From Methanosarcina spelaei (GTDB lineage Archaea > Halobacteriota > Methanosarcinia > Methanosarcinales > Methanosarcinaceae), in NCBI RefSeq assembly GCF_002287235.1, contig NZ_LMVP01000279.1, positions 1 through 35,823 on the forward strand: a DNA stretch of 35,823 bases. Direction: 5' to 3'. Below, one piece after another: positions 1-9,237 of this stretch (position 1 is its first letter; every line of letters starts with the position of its first letter). Made by a program: the position numbers and the translations under genes. The notes beneath the pieces were generated by a model that saw only the letters and a list, made by a program, of their open reading frames with translations, had not been told where the DNA came from and ran no database searches.

Positions 1-57
<57 letters not shown>

Positions 58-228
58 AGTACTGTGATTCCCAAGTAGTTCATAAAATTTGACTTTTGAA
101 TAGAGCCGAGAATCACGGATTTTTCCAGGAATTAAGGAATTTATTTTGGAATCGAAGCACTAGCTTCAGAATTTAAAGTCAAATTAGTGACAGGGTTAAA
201 GTTAGTGACTTCTCTTGAGTTACAGGTC

Positions 229-1884
229 TTAGTCTTTCAAAACCTTTGACATATATACGTCATCAAGGACATACCCGAATTTTCGATAGTATTCTCTAGC
301 TCCTATCCCACTAATAATGGAAAGTTTCCGGTACCCGTTTTCACGTGCTATCTTCTCTGCATATTCCAGAAGTTCCTTTCCATATCCTCTATGCTGCCAT
401 TCCTTTTGCTTTGCTTCTTTTCCTACAGGTACCATGGAACCGTAAACGTGCAGTTCTCTTATCAGGGCTGCATCCTGCAGTTCAGGACGGTGAGGGGCAG
501 CCGGAAATCGCAAACGGGTAAATCCGATAAGGACATCTGAGACAAGGTCTTCAAATGCAATGAAATACTCTGTGCCTCCGCAAGCTTCATAATTTTCTAC
601 AGTCAGTTCAACATCATTTAGATTTATATTTCTCCCTTTCAGGCCAGTATGTCCTACTTCCCTGCAGCGGATACAATGGCACTTCCCTCCATTTTCTCTC
701 AACTTTTCTTCTGCAAGCTGCCTGAGATTACTCTTTCGGACCCCGGCAATGATCTGGTAAGCTGGAATATCTCGCTGGATACGCTGGAGTCTTACCCATT
801 TAGGCAGGATCTCTTTTATATCCGCAATTAGTTCAGCAGCTTCTTCGTCAGAAAGAGCTTTATAATCTCCTGCTTCCCAAAGCCTGTAAAGAGGAGTTCC
901 TTCAGTTACAAGAGTAGGATAAATTTTGAGATAATCGGGCAAGAAGCGAGGATCTTCAAAGAGCTTTTTGAAACCTTTGAGGTCCAATTTCGAATCTGAG
1001 CCAGGAAGATGAGGCATCATATGAAATCCAACCTTGAATGCACTGTCTCTTAATATTTGGTTAGCCCTGACAATTTCCGCAACGCCATGCCCTCTCTGCA
1101 TACGGGTGAGTACAAAATCATAAACACTCTGAACTCCGAGCTCTACCTTAGTTCCTCCAAGTCTAAGGAATTCATCCACATGTTTCTCTCCCGCCCAGTC
1201 CGGACGCGTTTCAAATGTGATTCCTACATTGCGAATCTCAGCTTTTTCATTGGCTTTCTGTACCTCCTCAAGAGGAATATAAGGTAAAGATTTCCCGATT
1301 TTCCAGGCATTTTCTCTCCACTCCCTACCTGTGAGATCGTTCATTGCCTCAAGGCAGCGTTTGATAAACCACTCCTGATAATCGAGACTGCGTGCAGAAA
1401 ACGTGCCTCCCATAACAATTAGTTCCACTTTATCTACATCGTGACCGATTTCTTTAAGCTGGGAAAGTCTGGATTCTACCTGGGAATAAGGGTCAAACCC
1501 ATGCTGGATCGCCCGCATAGCTGCAGGCTCTCTTCCCATATAACTCTGAGGTGACTTGAAAGTGGAATTTGGCCCTCCCGGACAGGGAAGACAAACTCCG
1601 TGCGGGCATGGAGCCGGGGAGGTCATTACAGCAATTACCGCAACTCCGGAAATCGTTCTTACAGGTTTTCTTCTCAAAAATTCCTTAATTAATGCCTTCT
1701 CTTCGTTTGATCCCTGAGTTATGATGTCTCCGTTTCTGGGTAGGCTGGCCAGATGATAGTGTTTACTGAAGTCTTTTTTTGCCTTATTTAACTGATTTTC
1801 GTTTTCGATCTCGCCAGCAAGTACTTTTTCAAGAATTTCCCTGCAGGCCTTGTTATAAGTATCTTCTTTCATCCCAAGTTCCAT
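229..1884 (-). CDS. elp3: Elp3 family tRNA uridine(34) carboxymethylation enzyme
   Basis: Elp3 joins a radical-SAM domain to a GNAT acetyltransferase domain and makes the cm5U-type side chain at the wobble uridine of tRNA; archaea carry it without the other Elongator subunits. The 551-residue length is normal. Visible features are the cluster-binding cysteines C93, C98 and C101 (CPHGVCLPC), the following CPGGPNSTFKSPQSYMGREP block, GVQSVYD, the LPGSD loop, a Cys-rich CHCIRCREVGH linker near residue 405, and a GNAT core (HRGYGKELLEYAEKIARENG) near the C-terminus. The start at 1884 (MELGMKED) has a weak GGAAAG upstream; the Met four codons later is an alternative. It stands alone, with no clear operon partner. 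Family identity is very secure; in vivo tRNA targets are inferred from the family. Confidence 0.96.
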   Translation of the reverse strand: MELGMKEDTYNKACREILEKVLAGEIENENQLNKAKKDFSKHYHLASLPRNGDIITQGSNEEKALIKEFLRRKPVRTISGVAVIAVMTSPAPCPHGVCLPCPGGPNSTFKSPQSYMGREPAAMRAIQHGFDPYSQVESRLSQLKEIGHDVDKVELIVMGGTFSARSLDYQEWFIKRCLEAMNDLTGREWRENAWKIGKSLPYIPLEEVQKANEKAEIRNVGITFETRPDWAGEKHVDEFLRLGGTKVELGVQSVYDFVLTRMQRGHGVAEIVRANQILRDSAFKVGFHMMPHLPGSDSKLDLKGFKKLFEDPRFLPDYLKIYPTLVTEGTPLYRLWEAGDYKALSDEEAAELIADIKEILPKWVRLQRIQRDIPAYQIIAGVRKSNLRQLAEEKLRENGGKCHCIRCREVGHTGLKGRNINLNDVELTVENYEACGGTEYFIAFEDLVSDVLIGFTRLRFPAAPHRPELQDAALIRELHVYGSMVPVGKEAKQKEWQHRGYGKELLEYAEKIARENGYRKLSIISGIGAREYYRKFGYVLDDVYMSKVLKD

Positions 1885-1990
1885 CTTTCCGGTTTAGAGA
1901 TTCCGGCTTTTTATTCATATGACAGTTCAAAATAAAAAAATCAACTTTGAGAATTTCAAAAAGTATTTTCTGGTTTTAAAAAAGCCACTT

Positions 1991-2055
1991 AGTTTGATCT
2001 TATTGATAGTGTTTGAGCTGATCCCAAAGCTCAAAATGATTTATCAAATCAAACT
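1991..2055. other. Long interrupted hairpin upstream of elp3
   Basis: Three nested complementary segments form one stem: AGTTTGAT (1991-1998) with ATCAAACT (2048-2055), TTGATA (2002-2007) with TATCAA (2042-2047), and TTTGAGCT (2012-2019) with AGCTCAAA (2028-2035), closing an 8-nt loop. It lies in the roughly 360-bp gap between the minus-strand gene at 2248-2823 and elp3, so it could sit in the 3' end of the first transcript or the leader of elp3. No U-tract follows on either strand, so it is not an obvious intrinsic terminator. The rest of the gap shows nothing else. Confidence 0.5.
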
Positions 2056-2247
2056 GTGGATAATCAATCAAGAACTCAGGATCATTACGTGAGTTTGAAA
2101 ACTCATATTTATGTAGTAGTGAATTGATTTTTGGATGAGTTATATATTTACTACAGGTAAAATGGCAGCTCAACATTTACTATACAGAGCCGATCTCATT
2201 TATTATCTAATAGATTTTTACAGAATAGATTTTTACAGACCGGTTGC

Positions 2248-2823
2248 TTAACAGAGATCAAAACCGATAATAAAAGTTCCGAGTCCTACTGCCGGTTTGA
2301 GGCCCATTGTAGACCTTAGATACTCATCTGAGGGAGTGGAGGGAGATGCAAGTACAGCATTTGTTACACCTTCTACACATTCTACATCCTGGCATTTCTG
2401 TGGTGGAAGTACTACAGTTATGGGTTCCTTCTTTGCATCCTTTGGCTTAGGTACGGAGTTCTTATATATTACGAAGTTTCCCATAACCAGCATGTCATTG
2501 CACTTTTTACACTCCTCAAGTTTCTCGGGATCATAAACATCCTCACCTACCTTTTCTCCATACTGCATAAGAACTACATTAGGCCCTTCAGGCCAGACAT
2601 AGTTCATATTAGTTGTAAAGGCTATGATTACCTGGCGTTTGAAGACTTCCTTTATTCCCTGATTATCCCCGACACCAAGCCCCATAAGGACTGCTCCTTC
2701 GGCCTTCTTTTCAAGTTCAAGGATTTTCTCTTTGTCCTCTTCACTCAAAATATACGTATCTTCCACGCCTTTCATGGCTTTTATCCTGCATGTGGCATCC
2801 TGAATAACATTTTTACATTCCAA
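2248..2823 (-). CDS. Conserved-looking hypothetical protein with CxxC motif
   Basis: I do not recognise the family. The 191-residue product has no signal peptide or clear membrane helix and looks cytosolic. It contains a CKKC motif near residues 107-110, a further QKCQDVEC pair and a C-terminal Cys, so it could bind metal or an Fe-S cluster. A Gly-rich stretch (LMGLGVGDNQG) lies near residues 46-56 and another (GLKPAVGLGTFIIG) near the end. The start is TTG at 2823; an AAGGGG ribosome site lies about 8 nt upstream, which supports it. The gene stands alone, between the elp3 leader and a gene-free stretch. Codon use and the well-kept frame argue for a real gene; the function is unknown. Confidence 0.75.
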   Translation of the reverse strand: MECKNVIQDATCRIKAMKGVEDTYILSEEDKEKILELEKKAEGAVLMGLGVGDNQGIKEVFKRQVIIAFTTNMNYVWPEGPNVVLMQYGEKVGEDVYDPEKLEECKKCNDMLVMGNFVIYKNSVPKPKDAKKEPITVVLPPQKCQDVECVEGVTNAVLASPSTPSDEYLRSTMGLKPAVGLGTFIIGFDLC

Positions 2824-3441
2824 AGTGAATTCCCCTTAGTGTTTTTAGACCTATGTTCTGTTATTCGGTTATAAAATGGTCTTATTAGTTTCGTATTATT
2901 ATTTAGCTTCTTCTTGTGTTTATAATGTATCGGACCTTTTTGCCTTCTTTTAAATTTACTGATATCATATAATGTTTTTATTATATTTCTCTTTTTATAT
3001 CGTCAATTTTTAATAATATTCATTTTCTCATTCAAGTAGCGTAAAAGATTTCTTTTTTGAATAGTACTGCATAAGTTCCAAAAGCACTTATTATAAATAT
3101 TCAAAATTATTTATAAATGATATTAGTGTTTTTTGGACCTTGAGTTCATTCCTATACTAAGCATCCTCAGGCTTAGTCTCTTTAGTGATTTAGCAGATAT
3201 TCCACTTGAAATAATTTTTTCAAAAATAGGTTTCTATGGACTAACTGGAATCTTCATCTCAGAAGAACATATAAGTTATCACAAATTATGAGATGTATAA
3301 AGATGAAACTGGATATGAAAAGAAAGAGGTTAAAAATACTGAATATGGAAAAGAGAGGTTAAAAAGATGACGATTGTTGAGTCCGGGAAATTATCAGTTG
3401 ATGAGTATATCACAATAATTAGTGGAATAAGTCGCAGTTAA
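2824..3441. other. AT-rich gene-free stretch
   Basis: About 0.6 kb without a convincing gene. It is strongly AT-rich. A 24-codon open frame at 3367-3441 follows a GAGAGG sequence but has no recognisable product, and I treat it as unproven. The left part presumably carries the promoter of the TTG-started gene at 2248-2823. Confidence 0.4.
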
Positions 3442-3492
3442 GAAAAAAAGGAAGGAAAGAGTCCGTAAGAAGAATTCCTCTCACGGACTTTC
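3442..3492 (-). terminator. Hairpin plus U-tract terminator, minus strand
   Basis: Read on the minus strand, GAAAGTCCGT pairs with ACGGAC-TCTTTC (plus-strand arms 3455-3466 and 3483-3492), and a run of T follows (plus-strand A-run 3442-3449). This fits an intrinsic-type terminator for the minus-strand gene that ends at 3578, leaving a 3' untranslated tail of roughly 90 nt. Confidence 0.6.
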
Positions 3493-3577
3493 TATTCCAA
3501 ACTAAACAAATAAAATACAGAGACTTTAGAAAATCTCTGCACAAACGATCCATCACAGCCCCATACTCAGATAGACA

Positions 3578-4057
3578 TCAGGTAACACTAACTGAATACG
3601 AGTAATCAGCAGATCCCTCTTGAGCCTCTACTACAGAAATCCATTCTCCTTGTTCCAAACCAGGAACTGACTGTATTGGTGGATAATCGAAATCTATCTT
3701 ACCGTCTATACGTCCATCAGAGCCGTCATAATAGGGGCCAAATGATCCTCCTAAGGGTTTATTAATAGTAAGGCTCAGACTCGACGTTGAAGGCATCCAA
3801 ATTAAGGTCGGGTCAAAAAAGTGCTTACCGGAAACTACGTTTGTATAATGAACTCTGTACCCGCCCTCATTTAAATGATAAACTTTTAAGATCCCAATAT
3901 CTTTTAAAGCCTTGACGGTAGGAGTCCCAATCGCAGAAACCGTATTAGTAGCATCCTTGTTTGGACTCGCGCTCACGGCTGGTATACACGCTATACTCAC
4001 AAGTAGTATCGCTGCCATAAATAGGATTGTTGTTCCAAGTTTATTATTTATTCCCAT
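3578..4057 (-). CDS. Small secreted protein of unknown function
   Basis: The 159-residue product begins with a classical signal peptide: a short polar start, a hydrophobic core (TILFMAAILLVSIACI) and a probable cleavage after AVSA near residue 30. The mature part is beta-rich and polar with many aromatic and Gly residues, and has no Cys pair or catalytic motif that I recognise. An AGGAG ribosome site (plus-strand CTCCT at 4065-4069) lies about 7 nt before the ATG, which fixes the start. A TATA-like box and an inverted repeat lie upstream and a terminator lies downstream, so it is a single-gene transcript. It is likely exported and cell-surface associated; function unknown. Confidence 0.8.
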   Translation of the reverse strand: MGINNKLGTTILFMAAILLVSIACIPAVSASPNKDATNTVSAIGTPTVKALKDIGILKVYHLNEGGYRVHYTNVVSGKHFFDPTLIWMPSTSSLSLTINKPLGGSFGPYYDGSDGRIDGKIDFDYPPIQSVPGLEQGEWISVVEAQEGSADYSYSVSVT

Positions 4058-4103
4058 TTATTCTACTCCTTCATTATTTTTACCCAAGAAGCAGGATAAA
4101 TAA

Positions 4104-4112
4104 GTTTAAATA
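4104..4112 (-). promoter_or_regulatory. TATA box of the secreted-protein gene
   Basis: On the minus strand the sequence reads TATTTAAAC. It lies about 50 bp before the ATG at 4057 and places a transcription start near 4080, the usual archaeal spacing. The call rests on sequence and position only. Confidence 0.45.
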
Positions 4113-4148
4113 CTCACAAAATGATCTTGTTCCTGCTTTCGGGCGCAT

Positions 4149-4190
4149 GGAGTTCAAATAGACATTCCACGATCCATTTATTTGAACTCC
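4149..4190. promoter_or_regulatory. 12-bp inverted repeat upstream of a TATA box
   Basis: GGAGTTCAAATA (4149-4160) and TATTTGAACTCC (4179-4190) are perfect inverted copies separated by 18 bp. They lie about 40 bp upstream of the TATA box that serves the minus-strand secreted-protein gene, a position suited to a dimeric regulator. No short U-tract follows, so a terminator is less likely. Confidence 0.45.
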
Positions 4191-4199
4191 AGTAATTAC

Positions 4200-5340
4200 T
4201 TTTAGTTAACTGTTTATAAGTTTTTCTGTGTAATATATAAATAATTGTTTTCATTTTTCTCTTCGAATTCACAAAATTCACCCAATTTATGATTTATAAG
4301 ATTGTTGACCGTTAGTATAATATATAACATGAATGACGCAACATTTAAATAAAAATGAACTTATTGATATATATATTTAATAAGTTGAGTTTAAAAAATA
4401 ACTTCTCATAAATTGACTATGCCCAACTATATTTTAACAAGATTAGATAAGAATCTGTTAGAAATTAATTTACATCTTAAGATAAAATTAAGGAATTATG
4501 TAAAGTTTCTGCAAAACAGGCAACTGTATTAAACCTAATATTTATAGTGTATTCTTATCCAACGACTCAGTACAAAATCCAGTGATGAACGTAAAACTCA
4601 AAATCACTAAATTTTGTAACTGGCCACAAGCTTTGTGATACAACTTCATGGTTGAAGTCTTAAGATGTCGAATATTGATTTTGATGAAAACCGGATTCTT
4701 CTTGTTAATGCAGACTTCCAATCAAGAAATGCAAAAATTACAAGTTTTTTCATGAACTGAGGCTTTTTACCAAAATTGATGAAGACATGTTAAGTGCAAG
4801 AAATAATCTACAATTATTTATTTGATCAAAAATATATTTGGTTCCTTTAAAATTGAACCATGAAATGCAGCTAAACATAAACTTTGAGATGATGATCCAT
4901 TATTGTGTTCAATTATGAGGTTTACATAATCCAAGCATTTCTCATGCTAAGCTTTAACGGAAAAATGATTCAGTGTTTTATATGTATCTGTGAGTTGAAC
5001 CACATGTTAACCAGTTTAAATTTAATGTGTGTTTATTAAATATTCAAAAAACAGCATCATGAGAAATATCCAAACTTTTTATGTCAACCTACATAAAGTA
5101 GGATCTTATAGTTTTCTAAATAAAAAAGCTTGAAATATAATCAGAATAAGTTTACCGAATGAATTTTTAAATATATAATAGAAATTATTTAACCTACGTT
5201 ATAATTATATAATCTTTTTTCCATAGTATTTTATAAGTATTTCGAATTTATCTTTTAATTAACTTATAAAGAATAAACTGCCGGAGTTCTTTCGACATTT
5301 ACCGTCATTTGTATCGTTGTTTTGCGCTTTTCCCCTTCAA
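4200..5340. other. Gene-free AT-rich stretch containing an old MITE copy
   Basis: More than 1.1 kb without a credible gene on either strand. The only recognisable element is the degraded MITE at 4564-4741. The rest is AT-rich with scattered runs of A and T. Confidence 0.5.
4564..4741 (+). mobile_element. Degraded copy of the 197-bp MITE
   Basis: This stretch aligns base by base with the MITE at 18063-18259: both begin GACTCAGTA-CAAAATC, share TCAAAATCACTA.ATTTTGTAA, CGAATATTGATTTTGAT and GGATTCTTCTTG, and run in the same orientation with roughly four of five bases identical. The right terminal repeat has decayed beyond 4741 and no target duplication can be seen, so this is the older insertion. 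It encodes nothing. Confidence 0.85.
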
Positions 5341-5365
5341 TTTCCCTAAAATAGACCACAAAAGA

Positions 5366-5373
5366 TTTAATAA
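5366..5373 (+). promoter_or_regulatory. Likely TATA box of the S-layer gene
   Basis: TTTAATAA stands about 190 bp before the S-layer ATG, which would give a leader of about 160 nt. A second AT-rich candidate (TTTTATAGA, 5382-5390) lies close by, so the exact box is uncertain. Long leaders are common on very highly expressed S-layer messages. Confidence 0.35.
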
Positions 5374-5557
5374 GGCAATTATTTTATAGAACACTTGTAA
5401 TCCAATTTAGAGGGATAAGGAGGGAATGAAATCCTCTTCGGCAATAGACGAAATATAAAAGTCTGACTTGGTGAAGAATGGTGAAACCCTTAAAGTGTTG
5501 ATCCCGACACTTCTTCTTACATACGACATATCTTAACAAACATGGAGGAACAATAAA

Positions 5558-7558
5558 ATGAAGAGATTCGCAGCAGTGACACTGGCTGCTCTCATGCTTC
5601 TGACTGTATTTGCATCCGCCGCAAGTGCAGCAGACACACTTGAGATCCGCGGTCCTGTGTTTAACGGCTCTAATATCGACGACATTGTCGGCGATGGCAT
5701 TACAATTGATGCTACTCAATTTGCAGCATTCTACTATGATATTGACGATAACGTCACAACCGAAACTCTTTCCATTAAAAACGTTGCCGGAAACAATGGT
5801 AATGTAATTGGAGAGGGCGGAATTGTATATTCAACCACTATTCAGAAGGTTGACTACGAATATGAAAAGCCAAGCCTTGGCTGGGACAACTACAGCTTGC
5901 TTGGTTTCTTCGCAGACAAATACATCCCTCTGAAATCCAACAGCGCTGACAAACTTGCCAAGCTTGTTATGGACAGCGATGACAAAGTCACTCTCAAGAC
6001 CGGCGATACCCTTGACCTCGGTGAAGGATACTCCCTCCAGGCCAGGCAGGTAGATGTCGATGGTGACAAAGTCTGGCTCGAGTTCGACAAGGACGGAGAA
6101 CACGTAGATGACGAAATAGTCAATGTTGGAGAAGGTGACAGCACCTGGGACGTCGAACTTGATGACATCCAGGATGAAGACGATGTTGTTGTCATGAAAG
6201 TCCATGTCAACCAGGTATTCCAGGGTGCAGTCGACAGTGTTGCACAGATTGAAGGTATCTGGCTCATTGACTACGCAAACGCCATAAAGATTGAGTCTGA
6301 TGACGAATTCGGCGAACTCAATGATGTTTCCATTAACGGTAACACCCTTAACATTACCAACGAAGACACTTTCACTCTGACCAGAGATTCCACAAATGAA
6401 CTCGCTGAAGGTCTGTCTTTCAAAGTCGCTGACACCCCAAGCAATGTGCTCAGGTTCTATCTTGCAAAGGATATCACCGAGCCCGGAACTTATGAAATAA
6501 GAGGAAGTGTCGCCTCCGGACCAGCTACCTGGGACGCAAGCAACTTTGCAGGTTTCTACTACGACCTTGATGACAATGTTCAAACAGAAAACCTCAGCGT
6601 TTCCAAACTGAATGGAAATGTAATTGGAGAAGGTGGCCTCGTTTACCAGACCTCCGTTAAGAAGGTTGACTACGAATATAATAAGCCAAGCCTTGGATGG
6701 GACCAGTATCCAGTTATTGGTTTCTTTGCAGAGGAATACATTCCACTGAAATCCAACAGCGCTGACAAACTTGCCAAGCTTATTATGGACAGCGATGACA
6801 AGGTCACTCTCAAAACCGGAGATACCCTTGACCTCGGTGATGGATACTCTCTCCAGGCCAGGCAGGTAGATGTCGATGGTGACAAAGTCTGGCTCGAGTT
6901 CGACAAGGACGGAGAACACGTAGATGACGAAATAATCAATGTTGGAGACGGTGACAGCACCTGGGACGTCGAACTTGATGACATCCAGGATGAAGACGAT
7001 GTTACTGTCATGAAAGTTCATGTCAACCAGGTATTCCAGGGTGCAGTCGACAGCGTTGCACAGATTGAAGGTATCTGGCTCATTGACTACGCAAACGCCA
7101 TAAAGATTGAGTCTGATGACGAATTCGGCGAACTCAATGATGTTTCCATACAGGGAAATACCCTCAAGATCAGCAATGAAGACACCTTCACTCTGACCAG
7201 AGACTCAGATCAGGATATTGCCGAGGGCATGTCTTTCAAGATCGCTGACACTCCATCCAGTGAACTCAGGTACTACCCATTCGTTACGAAGACTGTTGGT
7301 AACGTAACTAACAACACAAGCGACAGCATCCCCAAACCTGTTGACAACGTAACTGACAACGTAACTAACGTAACAACAACCCCTGATACTACGGACGACG
7401 TGAACGCATCAGACGATACTGATGAGACACCAGCTACCACAACCCCAGAGACAAACGCATCTGATGATGAAAAGAAGGAAAACTCCCCAGGATTCGGAGT
7501 TGTTCTTGGACTTGTCGGACTCGTTGGAGTTGTCTACCTCGTCAGGAGGAACAATTAA
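5558..7558 (+). CDS. Major S-layer protein with two DUF1608-type domains
   Basis: This 666-residue protein forms the proteinaceous cell envelope lattice of Methanosarcina. A signal peptide covers residues 1-24 (cleavage after SAASA). Two tandem S-layer domains follow, about residues 25-295 and 300-580; each carries LSNG-like GNVIGEGG, YEY.KPSLGWD, EYIPLKSNSADKLAKL and the acidic DVDGDKVWLEFDKDGEHVDD block. A Thr/Asn/Asp-rich linker with many NxT/S sequons (NVTDNVTNVTTT) precedes a C-terminal PGF motif, one membrane helix and a final RRNN, the layout of a PGF-CTERM anchor processed by archaeosortase. GGAGG at 5544-5548 fixes the start. Length and architecture match the known major S-layer proteins of the genus. 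A hairpin terminator follows at once, so it is transcribed alone. Confidence 0.96.
   Translation: MKRFAAVTLAALMLLTVFASAASAADTLEIRGPVFNGSNIDDIVGDGITIDATQFAAFYYDIDDNVTTETLSIKNVAGNNGNVIGEGGIVYSTTIQKVDYEYEKPSLGWDNYSLLGFFADKYIPLKSNSADKLAKLVMDSDDKVTLKTGDTLDLGEGYSLQARQVDVDGDKVWLEFDKDGEHVDDEIVNVGEGDSTWDVELDDIQDEDDVVVMKVHVNQVFQGAVDSVAQIEGIWLIDYANAIKIESDDEFGELNDVSINGNTLNITNEDTFTLTRDSTNELAEGLSFKVADTPSNVLRFYLAKDITEPGTYEIRGSVASGPATWDASNFAGFYYDLDDNVQTENLSVSKLNGNVIGEGGLVYQTSVKKVDYEYNKPSLGWDQYPVIGFFAEEYIPLKSNSADKLAKLIMDSDDKVTLKTGDTLDLGDGYSLQARQVDVDGDKVWLEFDKDGEHVDDEIINVGDGDSTWDVELDDIQDEDDVTVMKVHVNQVFQGAVDSVAQIEGIWLIDYANAIKIESDDEFGELNDVSIQGNTLKISNEDTFTLTRDSDQDIAEGMSFKIADTPSSELRYYPFVTKTVGNVTNNTSDSIPKPVDNVTDNVTNVTTTPDTTDDVNASDDTDETPATTTPETNASDDEKKENSPGFGVVLGLVGLVGVVYLVRRNN
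5931..6333 (+). repeat. S-layer internal DNA repeat, copy 1
   Basis: This 403-bp block recurs at 6747-7149 with a constant 816-bp offset (272 codons) and only about a dozen mismatches by my reading. Sequences on either side of the block, still inside the same protein domains, are much less alike at the DNA level. Confidence 0.9.
6747..7149 (+). repeat. S-layer internal DNA repeat, copy 2
   Basis: Second copy of the 403-bp block at 5931-6333. Identity stops abruptly after TGTTTCCAT, where the two domains diverge (ATTAACGGT against ACAGGGAAT). Confidence 0.9.
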
Positions 7559-7570
7559 AATTTCTGATTG

Positions 7571-7612
7571 AAGGGTTTCCTAACCCTTCTCTCTTTTAAT
7601 TCTTTTTTAAGT
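7571..7612 (+). terminator. Terminator of the S-layer gene
   Basis: AAGGGTT (7571-7577) and AACCCTT (7582-7588) form a perfect 7-bp stem with a 4-nt loop, 12 bp after the stop codon, followed by a T-rich tract (CTCTCTTTTAATTCTTTTTT). Confidence 0.75.
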
Positions 7613-7734
7613 TCCTTTTGCAGATAACTTTTTATTCTACATATTTCTTAATTCAACCGATCTTTCAACTTTGAAATCCCGGTTTTAAACTTCGGTAGTT
7701 ATTTCCAGGATTATACAGATTTTAGGTGAAGCTT

Positions 7735-8484
7735 ATGAAAAAAATGGTGGCTTTAATATCTGCACTTGTGGTTTTAATGGTCGCATTTTCAGGCTGCGTT
7801 GGCGACAATAAATCCGCAGTAAATGGAACAGAGCCCAATAGTTCGGGAGAAAATGTAAATCCTGCCGAAACGGCTAATGTTAGTGAGCTTAACGATTCCG
7901 CAGTTAATGTAACAGAGTCGAGTAGCCTGGAAACGAATGTAACTCCTGCTGAAAGTGCAGCTAACACTAGCGAGTTTAACAAGCCCTCGGCTGGTGGAAC
8001 AGACTCGACTAACTCGGGATCAAACACAAATTCCGCTGAAAGTACGGCTGACATTAGCAAGCTTGAAAACCTTCCAGAAGGTTTCAAATATGTTGGGTCT
8101 GTCCCTCTTAATGCAGCTGATATCAAAATCGATTACAACGCTGAGAATATTTCAGAAGTCGTCGGAGGATCCGAAGGAATGTACAAGTACAATGAGTCCG
8201 ACTTCTATATTGATGTAATCGAGCTTGGGAATTCTGAGGTTACGACTAATTTGATAGATGCATACAAATCTTCCTTCAAACCATTAACAGAAGGCTCCCG
8301 TTTTGTCAATGAGTCATTTAATGGGCATTCAGCTGTAAGAATTGCAGACCACGTCACTTCCGCAGGAACCGAGATTCCCAGATATACTTATATTTGGGGC
8401 AGTGGAAACCATGTGTTTGTGGTTACCGGAAGTACTGCTGATGCCTCTCTGGTCAAAAAGCTGGCAGAAGCCACAGGATACTGA
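7735..8484 (+). CDS. Cell-surface lipoprotein, unknown function
   Basis: A lipoprotein signal peptide (MKKMVALISALVVLMVAF) ends in the lipobox FSGC, so the Cys is likely lipidated and the protein tethered outside the membrane. Residues about 22-115 are a low-complexity Asn/Ser/Thr/Glu linker with many N-glycosylation sequons and a loosely repeated SAE(S/T)xANxSEL pattern. The C-terminal 130 residues (from EGFKYVGSVPL) form a compact alpha/beta-looking domain that I do not recognise. The frame opens with GTG at 7726, but AGGTGA there is best read as the ribosome site for the ATG at 7735. It follows the S-layer terminator by about 120 bp and so has its own promoter. It probably works at the S-layer/membrane interface. 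Confidence 0.85.
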   Translation: MKKMVALISALVVLMVAFSGCVGDNKSAVNGTEPNSSGENVNPAETANVSELNDSAVNVTESSSLETNVTPAESAANTSEFNKPSAGGTDSTNSGSNTNSAESTADISKLENLPEGFKYVGSVPLNAADIKIDYNAENISEVVGGSEGMYKYNESDFYIDVIELGNSEVTTNLIDAYKSSFKPLTEGSRFVNESFNGHSAVRIADHVTSAGTEIPRYTYIWGSGNHVFVVTGSTADASLVKKLAEATGY

Positions 8485-9237
8485 TAATTTCAAGAAGGTA
8501 AAACTTTTTATCCTTTTTCCTTTTAACTCTTTTTTTCGGCTTGTTTTGGTTTAATTTTTTTATATTTTTATCTCTCTTCCCTTTGTCTAGCCACCTTCCT
8601 CAGTAAATTTATATTTAAAAATTACTTCTGTCATCTTATTTCTGTTTAATTTTTAAAATTGTATGAGTTTATTGATTTTTATGGAAAGATAAAACCAGGT
8701 ATGTAGTGTATTAGAGGCAAAAAATAATATCAGTCAATTTTCACCAAATGCCATTAAGAATCAGGAGTAGCCTTCATCGAGGTCAAGGGCAAACTTCCGG
8801 ACATCGGTTCCAAAAACACTATCATATAAAGCATTAATTCAAAAAAATACTGTGAGATAGGAGTCTGGAATATCTACCGATTAAACTAAATTTGAGAATT
8901 TTAATGATGTTACTCTAGAGAGTAATTTTCATTTTACAGGACTCTTTTCTGCCGACGTTAATGTTGCCAATTGACTGAAGGATAACTCCATCAACTTATT
9001 CAATTCCCTGTATTTATGGGATGGCAGAATACCAGATACTTCATCACATTAATAATGACCGTACTACCTTTGTATGTCCTTGAACGGGTGCTCCTGGTCG
9101 TCGCGGCAAGTTCGTAGAATTCCAGTTTTCTGTCAATTCCTGACAATGCCATTCTGTAAGATATCTCACTCTCAGACAACTTATGCATGTATAATACTAC
9201 CAAAAACTCCAGTTTTTCGGTGTTCCGATCGTTAGCC
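8485..9237. other. Gene-poor stretch with possible coding relics
   Basis: T-rich sequence directly after the lipoprotein gene could act as a terminator. Around 8755-8830 the base composition becomes less AT-rich, and one plus frame reads GVAFIEVKGKLPDIGSKN between stops, which looks like a scrap of a lost gene of unknown family. The weak minus-strand frame at 9000-9257 is listed separately. Confidence 0.35.

Noticed and set aside
86-185. 11-bp inverted repeat AATTTGACTTT/AAAGTCAAATT around 78 bp near the left edge
   Set aside because: Short, AT-rich, no flanking duplication and no second copy; not enough to call an element.
3367-3441. 24-codon frame MTIVESGKLSVDEY... after a GAGAGG site
   Set aside because: Too short to judge; SVDEYI resembles a piece of many dehydrogenases, but nothing around it supports a gene or relic.
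5831-7021. Long minus-strand open frame (396 codons) and shorter ones inside the S-layer gene
   Set aside because: They lie opposite a certain gene and arise from its biased codon use and internal repeat; no ribosome site or family features.
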